From assembly GCA_944320845.1 (NCBI GenBank), contig CALUJA010000001.1, positions 1-64,000 on the forward strand: a stretch of 64,000 nt of DNA. The letters are read 5' to 3'. How positions within the stretch are numbered: position 1 is the first letter of the stretch; each line of letters opens with the position of its first letter. Shown here piece after piece: positions 9,724-18,984 of this stretch. The DNA is from an uncultured Phocaeicola sp. Lineage in GTDB: Bacteria > Bacteroidota > Bacteroidia > Bacteroidales > Bacteroidaceae. The translations under genes were made by a program, and so were the position numbers. The notes under the pieces were generated by a model. That model worked only from the letters and a program-made list of their open reading frames with translations, was not told the DNA's origin and did not search any database.

Positions 9724-10547
9724 AAAATCCTTTCCTTACCGAATATGTAAAGCGGAACCTGCGGGATTGCCAGCTCAAACAGCTCTCCATCCTGGAAGAG
9801 GTGGACTGCATCTGCCGCAAGTACGCAATCCCCTACTGGCTGGACGGCGGAAGCCTGCTGGGAGCCGTGCGCCACGGAGGCTTCATCCCGTGGGACGACG
9901 ACATCGACCTGGGCATGCGACTGGAGGATTTGAAACGCTTTATCCAGGTCGCCCCTGCCGAATTGGGAGAAAACCTGTTTCTCCAGACTCCCGAAAGCGA
10001 CCCGTCGAGCAAGGAACCCATCATCAAGATACGCGACCTGAACTCGCTGTACCTTGAAAGCGGAGACAATCTGGCGGCAGACTACCAGAAGGGGCTTTTC
10101 ATCGACATTTTCCCGTTTATCGACTACCCCAGTGTACCGAAGCCGTGGGTGAAAAAGCTGACGAAAGGCATATCCACCGCCTACTCCATCCTGCGCAGTC
10201 CGCATTATTATTCCCTGCGCTCGTTCGTCGAATTTTTCTGGTTCGGCGCAAAATACGGTGTTTACCGGGCAATCTGGGCTACGCTCTGCCTGCTCCGCCC
10301 CAAAGACACCTATATGTCCAATGTATTGATTAATAACGGATACGGCATCATGCACCGCAAAGATTCCGTCTTCCCGCTCGGAGAAATCGAATTCGAGGGA
10401 AAACGGTTCAGTGCACCGGGCAATCCGGACGCTTATCTGAAAGACCTTTACCGGAACTATATGGATATCCCGCCCGAAAACAAGCGGAAGATACATGCCA
10501 TCTACCTGCATCCGGAACTGATTAACGACAAGAAAGAAAAGAAATGA
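9720..10547 (+). CDS. LicD-family phosphotransferase
   Basis: 275 residues. Contains the hallmark GGSLLGAVRHGGFIPWDDDID (residues 43-63), in which the DDD cluster binds metal in the nucleotidyltransferase-fold LicD/fukutin family. These enzymes move phosphocholine or polyol phosphate from a CDP donor to a glycan. Directly upstream and overlapping by four bases is a CDP-polyol-forming enzyme, so a polyol phosphate such as ribitol phosphate is the likely donor moiety, as for mammalian fukutin and FKRP. No signal peptide; cytoplasmic face of the inner membrane. The donor is inferred, not seen. Confidence 0.9.
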   Translation: MKNPFLTEYVKRNLRDCQLKQLSILEEVDCICRKYAIPYWLDGGSLLGAVRHGGFIPWDDDIDLGMRLEDLKRFIQVAPAELGENLFLQTPESDPSSKEPIIKIRDLNSLYLESGDNLAADYQKGLFIDIFPFIDYPSVPKPWVKKLTKGISTAYSILRSPHYYSLRSFVEFFWFGAKYGVYRAIWATLCLLRPKDTYMSNVLINNGYGIMHRKDSVFPLGEIEFEGKRFSAPGNPDAYLKDLYRNYMDIPPENKRKIHAIYLHPELINDKKEKK

Positions 10548-11560
10548 AGACAGCCCTTGTAGATGTAGCCGTATTAATCCTGTTCTTCAACCGACCGAAC
10601 CAGTTGGGACAAGTGTTCGAGCAGGTGAAGAAAGCGCGCCCCTCGCGCCTTTTCCTCTATCAGGACGGGCCGCGGAGCGAGAAAGACCTGCCCGGCATCG
10701 AAGCCTGCCGCCAGATAGTGGCGGACATCGACTGGGAATGTGAGGTGCACCGCAACTATCAGAACGAGAATGCGGGCTGCGACCCGTCCAACTACCGCGC
10801 ACAGCGGTGGGCATTCTCACTGGCAGACAAGTGCATCGTGTTTGAAGACGACAGCATCCCTTCGGTCAGCTTCTTCCGTTTCTGCAAAGAACAGCTCGAC
10901 AAGTATGAAAACGATACGCGAATCAGCATGATTGCCGGATTCAACAACGAGGAGGTCACGCCCGATGTGCCTTACGACTATTTCTTCGCCTCCACCTTCT
11001 CCATCTGGGGGTGGGCAAGCTGGCGGCGCGTCATCGACCAGTGGGACGAAAGCTACTCGTTTCTCGATGACTCCTTCAGCATGAAGCAGCTGAAGGCACT
11101 CATCGATGCCCGCCGATACCGTAAAGACTTCATCTACATGTGCCAACGCCACCGCGAAAACGGGAAACCCTACTACGAAACCATCTTCCATGCCTCTATC
11201 CTGTTCAGTTCCGGACTGAGCATCGTGCCCACGCGCAACATGATAAACAATCTGGGAGCCACGGCCGATTCCGTTCACTTCGGCAATTCCATCCGTACCC
11301 TGCCCCGCGGCTACCGCCGCATCTTCACGATGAAGCGGTTTGAGGTGGATTTTCCGCTGAAGCATCCTCGCCATGTCATCGAGCATGTGCCGTATAAGGA
11401 AAGTGTCTACCGCATCATGGGGTGGCGGCACCCGTGGATAAAAATCGGACGCTCGTTCGAAGAACTTTTCCTCAACCTGCGCTATGGCAACTTTACCGTC
11501 ATCCGAAAAGCAATCATAAACCGAATCAAAAAATGGCTAAAAAAAGACCGACATCTCTAA
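10544..11560 (+). CDS. Glycosyltransferase, GT-A fold (HlpA-like)
   Basis: 338 residues. Begins with the beta strand VAVLILFFNRPNQLGQVF typical of GT-A enzymes, and has an acidic metal-binding cluster FEDDSIPS near residue 104. The protein resembles the HlpA/hemolytic-protein-like glycosyltransferases found in capsule and O-antigen loci. Start ATG overlaps the LicD stop by four bases, indicating translational coupling. Donor and acceptor sugars unknown. Confidence 0.75.
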   Translation: MKTALVDVAVLILFFNRPNQLGQVFEQVKKARPSRLFLYQDGPRSEKDLPGIEACRQIVADIDWECEVHRNYQNENAGCDPSNYRAQRWAFSLADKCIVFEDDSIPSVSFFRFCKEQLDKYENDTRISMIAGFNNEEVTPDVPYDYFFASTFSIWGWASWRRVIDQWDESYSFLDDSFSMKQLKALIDARRYRKDFIYMCQRHRENGKPYYETIFHASILFSSGLSIVPTRNMINNLGATADSVHFGNSIRTLPRGYRRIFTMKRFEVDFPLKHPRHVIEHVPYKESVYRIMGWRHPWIKIGRSFEELFLNLRYGNFTVIRKAIINRIKKWLKKDRHL

Positions 11561-12612
11561 GCATCTACTTCTACCATACCCGCCTCACACGCGAAAGCTA
11601 TGAAGAATGGAAACAGTTCCGCTTCCCGGGACACATTCTTTATGGCCTGCCACTGCTGGAAAACTACGGCATCCGCCCGGTGATGCACCCTTACAAAGCA
11701 TTTTCCTCGCGCATGAAACTGATGTTTTATACTGCACAGAAAATTCTTTTCTGCCGGGAAAAATTCAGCGCCGTCTATGGCACTTCCTTCCGCGGACTGG
11801 AGCTGATTATCCTGCTGCGCGCACTCGGTCTCTACCGCAAGCCCGTAATCGTGTGGCATCACACAGCCGTCCGCCGCTCGTCCAACCCATTGCGCGAAGC
11901 TTTCTCCCGCCTTTTCTACCGGGGCATCGACCAGATGTTTCTTTTCAGTCGCAGACTGATAGCGGATTCTCTTGCCACCCGCAAGGTTTCCCCGCACAAG
12001 CTGCAACTCGTCCACTGGGGCCCCGACCTTGCCTTTTATGACCACTTGCTGAAAGAACAGGCCGTCTGCACCCGCCGCCACGGATTCATTTCCACCGGCA
12101 AGGAGCGGCGCGACATCCGCACCCTGCTCGAAGCCTTCGCCCGCACCGGCGAAGAGCTGGAAGTCTATATCTCCGAAGAGTGCAACGGCATCCCCTACCG
12201 GCAGATTGCCGACAGCCTCCGCCTTCCCGCCAATATCCGCATCCATTACACCGAGGGAGTGATTCCCTACGTGCTTGCCCGGAAAGTGGCGGAAGCCCGG
12301 TTCATCGTCATCTGCTGCTTGGATTACCCCTATACGGTCGGGCTTACCACCCTTGTGGAAGCACTCGCACTGGGTATGCCCGTCATCTGCAGCCGCAATC
12401 CCTACTTTGAAATGGACATCGACAAGGAGGAAATCGGCATCACCGTGCCTTACGGCGACACCGAAGGATGGGCCAACGCCGTGCGCCGCCTCGCCACCCA
12501 TCCCGAAGAGGCCGAGCGCATGGGGCGCAACGCCCGCCGTCTGGCAGAAGAGCGGTTCAATCTGGAGATATTCAGCAGGGAAATAGCGGAAACGCTGCTA
12601 AGAATCGGATGA
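11533..12612 (+). CDS. Glycosyltransferase, GT-B fold (family 4-like)
   Basis: 359 residues from the ATG at 11533 (MAKKRPTSLSIYFYHTRL). The frame is open upstream, but the extra part would overlap the previous gene deeply. The C-terminal half has the GT-B donor-site pattern, with a glycine- and glutamate-bearing stretch (TTLVEALALGMPVICSRNP) and a helix rich in Arg/Glu (EEAERMGRNARRLAEERF). It overlaps the preceding gene by 28 bases, so it is the last gene of the four-gene operon. It ends 41 bases before the convergent restriction-modification gene. Confidence 0.82.
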   Translation: MAKKRPTSLSIYFYHTRLTRESYEEWKQFRFPGHILYGLPLLENYGIRPVMHPYKAFSSRMKLMFYTAQKILFCREKFSAVYGTSFRGLELIILLRALGLYRKPVIVWHHTAVRRSSNPLREAFSRLFYRGIDQMFLFSRRLIADSLATRKVSPHKLQLVHWGPDLAFYDHLLKEQAVCTRRHGFISTGKERRDIRTLLEAFARTGEELEVYISEECNGIPYRQIADSLRLPANIRIHYTEGVIPYVLARKVAEARFIVICCLDYPYTVGLTTLVEALALGMPVICSRNPYFEMDIDKEEIGITVPYGDTEGWANAVRRLATHPEEAERMGRNARRLAEERFNLEIFSREIAETLLRIG

Positions 12613-12653
12613 ATGCACCCGCAACCTCCGGCGCATGACAGTTCGGCAAACAA

Positions 12654-15251
12654 TCATTGCCTTGCCTTTCCGATTCCATAGCATCGGGATACATAATCAT
12701 TCACCTTTGAGGTGATATTTGTCCCCAACGACTGCTTTATAATCTCATAAAGCGGCTCGTATGATATGCCGGACGGATTATGGACAGCCGACTGATACAG
12801 GAAATTCGACAAAGAAGAAGCAGTGACCATCACGTTGGGAGTATCCGCTATATCCGTTTCCACCGAAGGCGTGTAATAAGGAGCCACGATTATCGTATAT
12901 CTTGCGTTGATTTTATCTCTATGCAGCTGCAGTCTTCCTGCATTGATTCCTCCCAACTTAGTTTGCGTAGATTTGGCTTCAATGGCAAACTTCTCGTCTA
13001 TAGCCAAATAAATGCATTCCACATCCGTATTGCCCGACCCTCCTATCGTATGCGCATCCACATCGCAAAACTCATTGAAGGCATCTGCCAATACATTCTC
13101 AAACCGATAACAGTCTCCTCCCTGCTGATTGCGGGAATATTTATTTATATTTCTGGACAGTTGGAGCATGGCTTCAATCCTGTCTTGCCTTATCCCTAAA
13201 TCCGCCAGCAATTCTTTGGGATAGAAGTTATAAAGATGCAATATATAGTCTTGCCTGCCAAGCGTATCGAGCAGGTCGTGAGGCTTCTCACTGTAAGGAT
13301 AAGCAGACAATAAGGCATTGACCAAACTCCGCACACCGCCGTTTAAGCTTATCCATTCCGTTTTATAGGCCCTGACCCCCGTCGGCTTGTGCTTGGCCAA
13401 CTCTTCCGGAGTAATAAAATCGGGAATCTCTTGCCGCCCAAAACCCCCTTGCCTGAGTGTCCCGACACAATCCCCTCCAGATTTTGATACGATTCCCGCA
13501 CTTTCCAGTTGGCCGAACAGGTATGTCGTTTCATGAAGCGCATTGGCCAAGGCATCCTGAACAGAAAGCTTCTCCGTAAACAATTGATATTTGGCTTCCG
13601 GCGACATCCTGCGAAATGACAGCAAAGCAGTTACCAACCTTTCATAACTTTCTTCATCAATACCCTTTAGCCAAAACACATGATAGAACACCTCGTCCTG
13701 ATACAGCTTATAATCCAATCTGCTGTCTGACAACAATTTGAAAATAATTCGAAAAGGATACAGATTAAATGACGGATTCATCTTGTTGAACGGATGATTG
13801 AACGGCATACCATACAGCATGGCCGCAAAAATCTTTGCCACCCAATCCTTCTTGTCCAGATTATCCAGCAACAGATTCCCCAACGGGCTGAATACAATCT
13901 CCTCCGATTTTTCATTCCGATAAGCAAACATGAAGTACACAATCTGGCAAATCTTGAAGTTTGTCGTATCTACACTGGGCTTGCCATACTTCGGCTGATA
14001 GATATCCAAATCCTTCATGATAACGTTGATTTCACGAACCGTTTGCTCGTCCACTTTTGCATTCAGCTCCCGTATCAGCTTGGCATATTTGACAATAAGC
14101 TCAAAACTGTTGACATACTTCATGACAGTCCATTTCGCCTTCTTGTTTCTTCTGTCAACTGCATCCATCGTATTACCAATATATTGTTCAGAAATATCCT
14201 TGAGCTTCAATGTTGACAACATCTTATACAACAGCTTAGGCGGTATCGCTTCCCCAATCAAGGTTCTTACGGTCGTTTCCTTATAATTTGCCGGAAGGTT
14301 CCAGTCTTTCGGCAGGGAAGACACGATAAGCAGCTCCAACAAAGAAAGCGCCCTTGCGTCACTATAAGTCCCGTCAGGCAGCAGCCTTCCCGGATGAACA
14401 TTGTTGTGTCCGCTAATCATCCCGCTGTTGGTCGTGACAGCGGCACATGGCAAATCCCAACGCATTCTGTTATAAGTATTGTGAAAGCCGCTTACTTTCT
14501 GCCCGTCAGACTTCCGGGGATAATAAACATCGTTTTTCATCGCGCTGCATCCCTCAGGAGTATGCGACATTACTTCTACATGCATGGCACTATGCTTAAG
14601 TGCATAATGATATTTGATGTCAGAATGTTCTCCGTTCTTCAACGACGGAAGATACCCGATGGCCTCCCTTAGGGTTATCTCCCTTTCAGGCTGCGGCATC
14701 TCCCAGCTATAACCAGACTTATACAGCTTTATGATAGCCCTTGGACGCGACTGGGGCACTCCGTAATCCTTGGCATTGACAATATGCGACTCAATGGTGT
14801 ACCGGCCGGAATACCTTAGCCGCAAAATCTCTACGATGCCCAGATACCGGCCTTCGTAAGGAAAAACAAGCTTCAGAAACTTAGGTACATTCTCTATGAC
14901 GATGACATCCAAATCCAAGCGGTCTATCACTTTCAGAACAGCAAATACCAGATAATTTCTGCGGTCTTCAACATAGTCTTTCTTTCCCAGGCTACTCATT
15001 CCCTGACAAGGGGGCGTTGCCAAAAGGAACTTGGGATTCAAGGCGACAGCCTTATCCAGATAAACAGAAAACACATCCTCACACATGATATCCCCTACCA
15101 CCATATCTACCTGCGGATAAAAATGGCTGTAATAATCGGCACGCTCCTGCAACAGTTCGTTGGCAAGCAGTATGTGTATATTTAAATCTTCCAGATAAGT
15201 CTCGGCAATGCCGGCACTGGAAAACATTGAAATCCCTTTTAGTCCGTGCAT
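12654..15251 (-). CDS. Fused DNA cytosine-5 methyltransferase / restriction endonuclease
   Basis: 865 residues. Residues 1-~350 are a C5 methyltransferase: motif I-like ISMFSSAGIAE (7-17), catalytic PCQ at 81-83, ENV at 120-122, QSRPR at 167-171, and motif X-like LIGEAIPP. Residues ~370-865 resemble a type IIS endonuclease of the AlwI/MlyI kind, including a segment like FSPLGNLLLDN and a PD-(D/E)xK active site: Asp743, then Glu758-Ala-Lys760 (AIEAKST). Its start overlaps the stop of the second methyltransferase by 13 bases. Two methyltransferases fit an asymmetric recognition site, one per strand. The recognition sequence cannot be read from sequence, and the AlwI assignment is by eye. Confidence 0.85.
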   Translation of the reverse strand: MHGLKGISMFSSAGIAETYLEDLNIHILLANELLQERADYYSHFYPQVDMVVGDIMCEDVFSVYLDKAVALNPKFLLATPPCQGMSSLGKKDYVEDRRNYLVFAVLKVIDRLDLDVIVIENVPKFLKLVFPYEGRYLGIVEILRLRYSGRYTIESHIVNAKDYGVPQSRPRAIIKLYKSGYSWEMPQPEREITLREAIGYLPSLKNGEHSDIKYHYALKHSAMHVEVMSHTPEGCSAMKNDVYYPRKSDGQKVSGFHNTYNRMRWDLPCAAVTTNSGMISGHNNVHPGRLLPDGTYSDARALSLLELLIVSSLPKDWNLPANYKETTVRTLIGEAIPPKLLYKMLSTLKLKDISEQYIGNTMDAVDRRNKKAKWTVMKYVNSFELIVKYAKLIRELNAKVDEQTVREINVIMKDLDIYQPKYGKPSVDTTNFKICQIVYFMFAYRNEKSEEIVFSPLGNLLLDNLDKKDWVAKIFAAMLYGMPFNHPFNKMNPSFNLYPFRIIFKLLSDSRLDYKLYQDEVFYHVFWLKGIDEESYERLVTALLSFRRMSPEAKYQLFTEKLSVQDALANALHETTYLFGQLESAGIVSKSGGDCVGTLRQGGFGRQEIPDFITPEELAKHKPTGVRAYKTEWISLNGGVRSLVNALLSAYPYSEKPHDLLDTLGRQDYILHLYNFYPKELLADLGIRQDRIEAMLQLSRNINKYSRNQQGGDCYRFENVLADAFNEFCDVDAHTIGGSGNTDVECIYLAIDEKFAIEAKSTQTKLGGINAGRLQLHRDKINARYTIIVAPYYTPSVETDIADTPNVMVTASSLSNFLYQSAVHNPSGISYEPLYEIIKQSLGTNITSKVNDYVSRCYGIGKARQ

Positions 15252-16315
15252 ATTCCCTGCATTATTTTCTTTACCATAAGCGACGGTATGCCTTCCCCTA
15301 TAAACTGCCTCAGGGCCGTATCGCTGACTGTAGCGGGCAAATCCAAATCCGCCGGCAAAGACATCACGATAAGAAGCTCCCTTAAAGTAAGCACTCTCGC
15401 GTCACTCCAAAGCCCATTCCCCAAATATCTTCCGGGATGAACCTTGTCTTGCGACGACATGATTTCATTCCGCATGGTGACAGTAGGCGAAGGGGCATCC
15501 CATACCATTCTCTTGTAACAGTTTGCATAGCTCTTTATCCTTTCGCCGGAAGGCTTGACCGGATAATATGCAGAGTTGGCGACTGCCGAACAGCCTTCAG
15601 GGGTATGACGCAGCCATTCAATCTGTTCCTTAGTGTGTTTTCTTGCCCAATGGTTTTTTATCCCGCTGTCTTCTCCCGCCTCCAGCGAAGGCAGATTCCC
15701 GATAGCCTCGCGAAGCGTCACCACATGCTCTTCCTTTACCGGGTCATCCCATTTCAATCCTTTCTTATATAACCGGATAAAGCATCTCTCCCTGTTCTGA
15801 GGCACTCCATAATGGCAGCAGTTAAAAATATCGACCTTGATATGATAGTCCTTTCCATACCGTTTGTCCAGTATCTGCTCGATGGTCAGGCATTCTCCCT
15901 CGTAGGGCAGGACAATCTTCAAGATACGGGGAACATTCTCAAACAAGATATAGGAAGGCGAAACAGCGTCTATAATCTTAAAAGACTCCAATATCAGATA
16001 GTTCCGCTCGTCCTTCTGCTCCAACAAGGCAGAATAGCTCCGGTTCTTGCCCGCACTGCTCATACCCTGACACGGAGGAGTGACCATCACAACATCTATC
16101 TTATTCCCTTTGGCAGCGTCCAGTATGGCCTTCCTTGTCTCCTCATCCCTGATGTCCCCGCAAACCGAAATGGTATCCGGATATAAATACTTATAGACCT
16201 CACATCTCCGCCTGTCAATGTCAGACGCAACGACCACATCAATCCCGATACTACCAAGATAGTATTCGGCAACTCCTATGCAAGAAAAAAGGGAAATAGC
16301 CTTCAGCGGAGCCAT
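15239..16315 (-). CDS. DNA cytosine-5 methyltransferase (stand-alone partner)
   Basis: 358 residues from the ATG at 16313-16315 (MAPLKAISLF); a TTG four codons upstream is in frame but less likely. Motifs in order: ISLFSCIGVAE (7-17) as motif I, catalytic Cys82 in PCQ, ENV (126-128), QNRER (173-177), target recognition region ~190-300, and FIGEGIPS as motif X. It is clearly a paralogue of the methyltransferase half of the next gene (shared TPPCQGMSS and HTPEGCSA), implying duplication and divergence, probably to methylate the two strands of an asymmetric site. First gene of a two-gene operon. A -7-like TATCTTTG lies upstream on the same strand at 16381-16388. Confidence 0.93.
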   Translation of the reverse strand: MAPLKAISLFSCIGVAEYYLGSIGIDVVVASDIDRRRCEVYKYLYPDTISVCGDIRDEETRKAILDAAKGNKIDVVMVTPPCQGMSSAGKNRSYSALLEQKDERNYLILESFKIIDAVSPSYILFENVPRILKIVLPYEGECLTIEQILDKRYGKDYHIKVDIFNCCHYGVPQNRERCFIRLYKKGLKWDDPVKEEHVVTLREAIGNLPSLEAGEDSGIKNHWARKHTKEQIEWLRHTPEGCSAVANSAYYPVKPSGERIKSYANCYKRMVWDAPSPTVTMRNEIMSSQDKVHPGRYLGNGLWSDARVLTLRELLIVMSLPADLDLPATVSDTALRQFIGEGIPSLMVKKIMQGICTD

Positions 16316-16380
16316 AATGACAAACAATCGTTTTTGAAGATGTTAATAAATATCGTCTAATCTGTTTGGGCAATCATCTG

Positions 16381-16388
16381 CAAAGATA
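16381..16388 (-). promoter_or_regulatory. -7 element of the restriction-modification operon
   Basis: The minus strand reads TATCTTTG, matching TAnnTTTG, about 66 bases before the first methyltransferase. No good -33 TTG was found. The region 16316-16671 otherwise contains only this and the divergent promoter at 16617-16646; I see no gene in it. Confidence 0.45.
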
Positions 16389-16616
16389 CGGAAATATCAT
16401 AAAGATAAAAAACATACTTGCGATTTTTATCTCAAAGTTTATACAACAGCAACTCCCGGCCAAACAAAATTTTCACAAGCTCATCCCCGCCGTTCCATAC
16501 CGCCAAAAGGGAAATAAGCCTCGGAGAAAACAGCCGGTACAAGTATCCGGCACCCGCTTTCCGCCGTTATATCGCTCTGCATGAAAGGGATAACCCTCCG
16601 GCAGTGCCCGACCTCT

Positions 16617-16646
16617 TGACTTCGGCCTCGCGATGTTGTATCTTTA
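16617..16646 (+). promoter_or_regulatory. Putative promoter of the vapE-like gene
   Basis: TTG at 16617-16619, 19 bases, then TATCTTTA at 16639-16646 (one mismatch to TAnnTTTG). It lies 25 bases before the ATG at 16672. Confidence 0.55.
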
Positions 16647-16671
16647 CGGGTTGTTTGAAACCTGATTTCTA

Positions 16672-18765
16672 ATGAGAGTAACACTGACAAAAAAGGACTC
16701 CCAGACGGGAAAAGAGAGTTGCAATCTCCTGACTGTGAAAGCACTGATGGAGCGTATCCAATCGCCGACCAAGGCCGACCGGAGCAATCTGGAGCGATAC
16801 CGGCAGGCTGTTCCCCTCCTGCACGGGATGCGGGCGGGAAACGAGTATGCCGACCGGTTGCCGCTGGTCTGTCCTGCCCTGGAATATGCGGCCGACGGAC
16901 AGGAGGTGAAGCGGTATAACGGCATCGTCCTGCTGGAAACGGACGGACTGACGGGAGGCGGCGAGGCGGAGCAGGTCAAGGCTCAGGCCCGGCTGCTTCC
17001 GCAGACTGTGGCTGCCCTTACCGGAGCAGACGGCAGGAGTGTAAAGATTCTGACGGCCTTTTCCCTGCCCGACGGAACGCTGCCGCAAGCGCGCAGTCTC
17101 TACGGGCCGTTTCACGCACATGCCTACCGACTGGCCGTGGCCTGCTATCAGGCACTGCTTCCCTTCCCCGTCACGCTGAAGGAACCGCTGCCCGAAACGC
17201 GCTTCCGCCTGAGCATGGACGAAGAGACCTATTACAATCCGCAGGCCACGCCTTTCTGCATGGAACAGCCGCAGGTGTTTCCCGGAGAGATGACCTTCGC
17301 GGAAAGCCGGAAACGGAAAGAGAATCCGCTCGCCCGGCTCGAACCGGGAACGGACACCCGGCTGTCCATGCAGCGGCTGTATGAGGCGGCGCTCTCGCGG
17401 GCAATAGACGCAACGGACGAATGGAAGCGGGGAAACGACCTGCGCCCGCTGTTGGTCAAACTGGCGGAGGAATGTTTCCGCGCAGACATTCCGGAAGAAG
17501 AAACGGTGTGTCAGACACTGATGCACTATCCGGATGCGGACGAGTTCGTACTGCGCACCCTAATCCATACGCTGTACAAGGAATGCAGGGGAACACGGCG
17601 AAGCGCGGGACTGACGCCCGAACAGATTATGCTGCTCAGGACAGAGGAATTCATGGAGCGCCGCTTCGAGTTCCGGCTGAACACGGTGACGGAGGAGGTG
17701 GAATACCGCCGGCGCGACTCCATCCACTTCCACTTCAGGCCTGCCGACCGGCGCGCACGAAACAGCATCGCGATGGACGCGCTGAAAGAGGGCATCGCCG
17801 TATGGGACCGGGATGTAGACCGCTACTTAGGCTCTGACCGCATCCCGGCATACAACCCTGTGGAAGACTATCTGTGGAGCACGGGAAAATGGGACGGTCG
17901 CGACCGCATCCGCGAACTGGCCGACTGTGTGCCCTGTGCGGAGCGGGAACAGTGGCGGACTTTCTTCCGCCGGTGGTTTTTGGGCATGGTGGCACACTGG
18001 CGCGGCATGGACAGGCAGCACGGAAACAGCACCGTGCCGCTGCTGGTGGGCGCACAAGGCTGCCGCAAGTCGACATTCTGCCGCATCCTGCTGCCGCCGG
18101 AGCTGCGCTTCGCCTACGCCGACAGCCTCGACTTCCGCAGCAAGCGCGACGCGGAACTGGCATTGGGGCGCTTCCTGCTCGTCAACCTCGACGAGTTCGA
18201 CCAAATCGGCGACCGCCAGCAGGGCTTCCTGAAACATCTGCTGCAAAAGCCGGCGGTAAAGGTGCGCAAACCTTACGCCGCCTCCATAGAGGAAATCCGG
18301 CGGTACGCCTCGTTCATCGCCACAAGCAACCACACCGACCTGCTAAAAGACCCGTCGGGCAGCCGCCGCTTCATCTGCATCGAAGTGACGGGAACCATCC
18401 GCACAGACATCCGCATCGACTACCGGCAGCTCTACGCCCAAGCCATGCAGGCACTCAGCAAAGGCGAACGCTACTGGATGGACGACACGGACGAAGCGGC
18501 ACTGACCCAGGCAAACCGACGCTTCGAGCAGCAGACTCCGGTAGAAGTGGCACTGTGCAGCATGCTCCAGCCCGCCCCATCGGACAACGAGGGAGAAGAA
18601 CTGACCCTCATCGAAATAGCAGAACGACTGAATGCCCGCTCGAAGACCCTGAAGCTGAAACTCACGGCAGGGGTCGTATCCAATCTGGGCAAGCTGATGC
18701 AGAAATACAAGTTCACTTACAGACGAACGAACAGAGGAAAACTATATCGGGTCATCCATATCTAA
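16672..18765 (+). CDS. VirE/VapE-type primase-helicase-like protein (BT4734/BF3469 family)
   Basis: 697 residues. The N-terminal part resembles the BT4734-like domain of Bacteroides VirE proteins. The middle holds a superfamily 3-like ATPase of the virulence-associated E type: Walker A GAQGCRKST at about residues 460-468, Walker B-like LLVNLDEFDQIG near 500, and a sensor/arginine segment ATSNHTD...SGSRRF near 548-565. The tail (~620-697) is a winged-helix-like region. VapE relatives act as replication initiator/helicases in phage satellites and islands. Codon and base use are markedly GC-rich compared with the operon to its right. The last ~205 bases of the gene and ~165 bases beyond are repeated at 21151-21523. 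Confidence 0.88.
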   Translation: MRVTLTKKDSQTGKESCNLLTVKALMERIQSPTKADRSNLERYRQAVPLLHGMRAGNEYADRLPLVCPALEYAADGQEVKRYNGIVLLETDGLTGGGEAEQVKAQARLLPQTVAALTGADGRSVKILTAFSLPDGTLPQARSLYGPFHAHAYRLAVACYQALLPFPVTLKEPLPETRFRLSMDEETYYNPQATPFCMEQPQVFPGEMTFAESRKRKENPLARLEPGTDTRLSMQRLYEAALSRAIDATDEWKRGNDLRPLLVKLAEECFRADIPEEETVCQTLMHYPDADEFVLRTLIHTLYKECRGTRRSAGLTPEQIMLLRTEEFMERRFEFRLNTVTEEVEYRRRDSIHFHFRPADRRARNSIAMDALKEGIAVWDRDVDRYLGSDRIPAYNPVEDYLWSTGKWDGRDRIRELADCVPCAEREQWRTFFRRWFLGMVAHWRGMDRQHGNSTVPLLVGAQGCRKSTFCRILLPPELRFAYADSLDFRSKRDAELALGRFLLVNLDEFDQIGDRQQGFLKHLLQKPAVKVRKPYAASIEEIRRYASFIATSNHTDLLKDPSGSRRFICIEVTGTIRTDIRIDYRQLYAQAMQALSKGERYWMDDTDEAALTQANRRFEQQTPVEVALCSMLQPAPSDNEGEELTLIEIAERLNARSKTLKLKLTAGVVSNLGKLMQKYKFTYRRTNRGKLYRVIHI

Positions 18766-18931
18766 CCGACTGATTGTCAACTATTCCATCCGAAGGAAGC
18801 GTGTCAGGAGATTTCCCCGACACGATTCCTGACACTTCTCCTGACACGCATAACAGATTAACGGGCAAAGAGTTAGGTTCATTCGTGTCAGCGTGTCAGG
18901 AGATTTACAAAAAACTTTTGTAAGAAACATC
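18558..18931 (+). repeat. Direct repeat copy A: vapE 3' end plus downstream region
   Basis: About 374 bases running from inside the vapE-like gene to about 165 bases past its stop. They are near-identical to 21151-21523, with roughly twenty scattered substitutions and two single-base indels that cancel or nearly so. Left junction shared sequence begins CAGCATGCTCC; right similarity fades after AAACAT. The two copies bracket a lipoprotein cassette. Confidence 0.93.
18799..18906. repeat. GTGTCAGGAGA repeat cluster A (iteron-like, inverted and direct)
   Basis: Perfect 13-bp inverted repeat GCGTGTCAGGAGA (18799-18811) / TCTCCTGACACGC (18837-18849), an inner TCCTGACAC at 18827-18835, and direct copies at 18885-18890 (GTGTCA) and 18893-18903 (GTGTCAGGAGA). 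It sits just after a VapE-type gene, where phage satellites place their replication origin. It could equally be a recombination or regulatory site. Confidence 0.7.
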
Positions 18932-18984
18932 ATCGCAAAACACGAGTTTCTTGACTTATCAGCTATAAATTGTTATCAGAAAAC

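Noticed and set aside
16316-16327. TTG start four codons upstream for the stand-alone methyltransferase
   Set aside because: The ATG at 16313-16315 matches the position of the family N-terminus and is the commoner start codon.
18799-18906. CRISPR array
   Set aside because: Repeats are short, partly inverted and unevenly spaced; there are no spacers of constant length and no cas genes.
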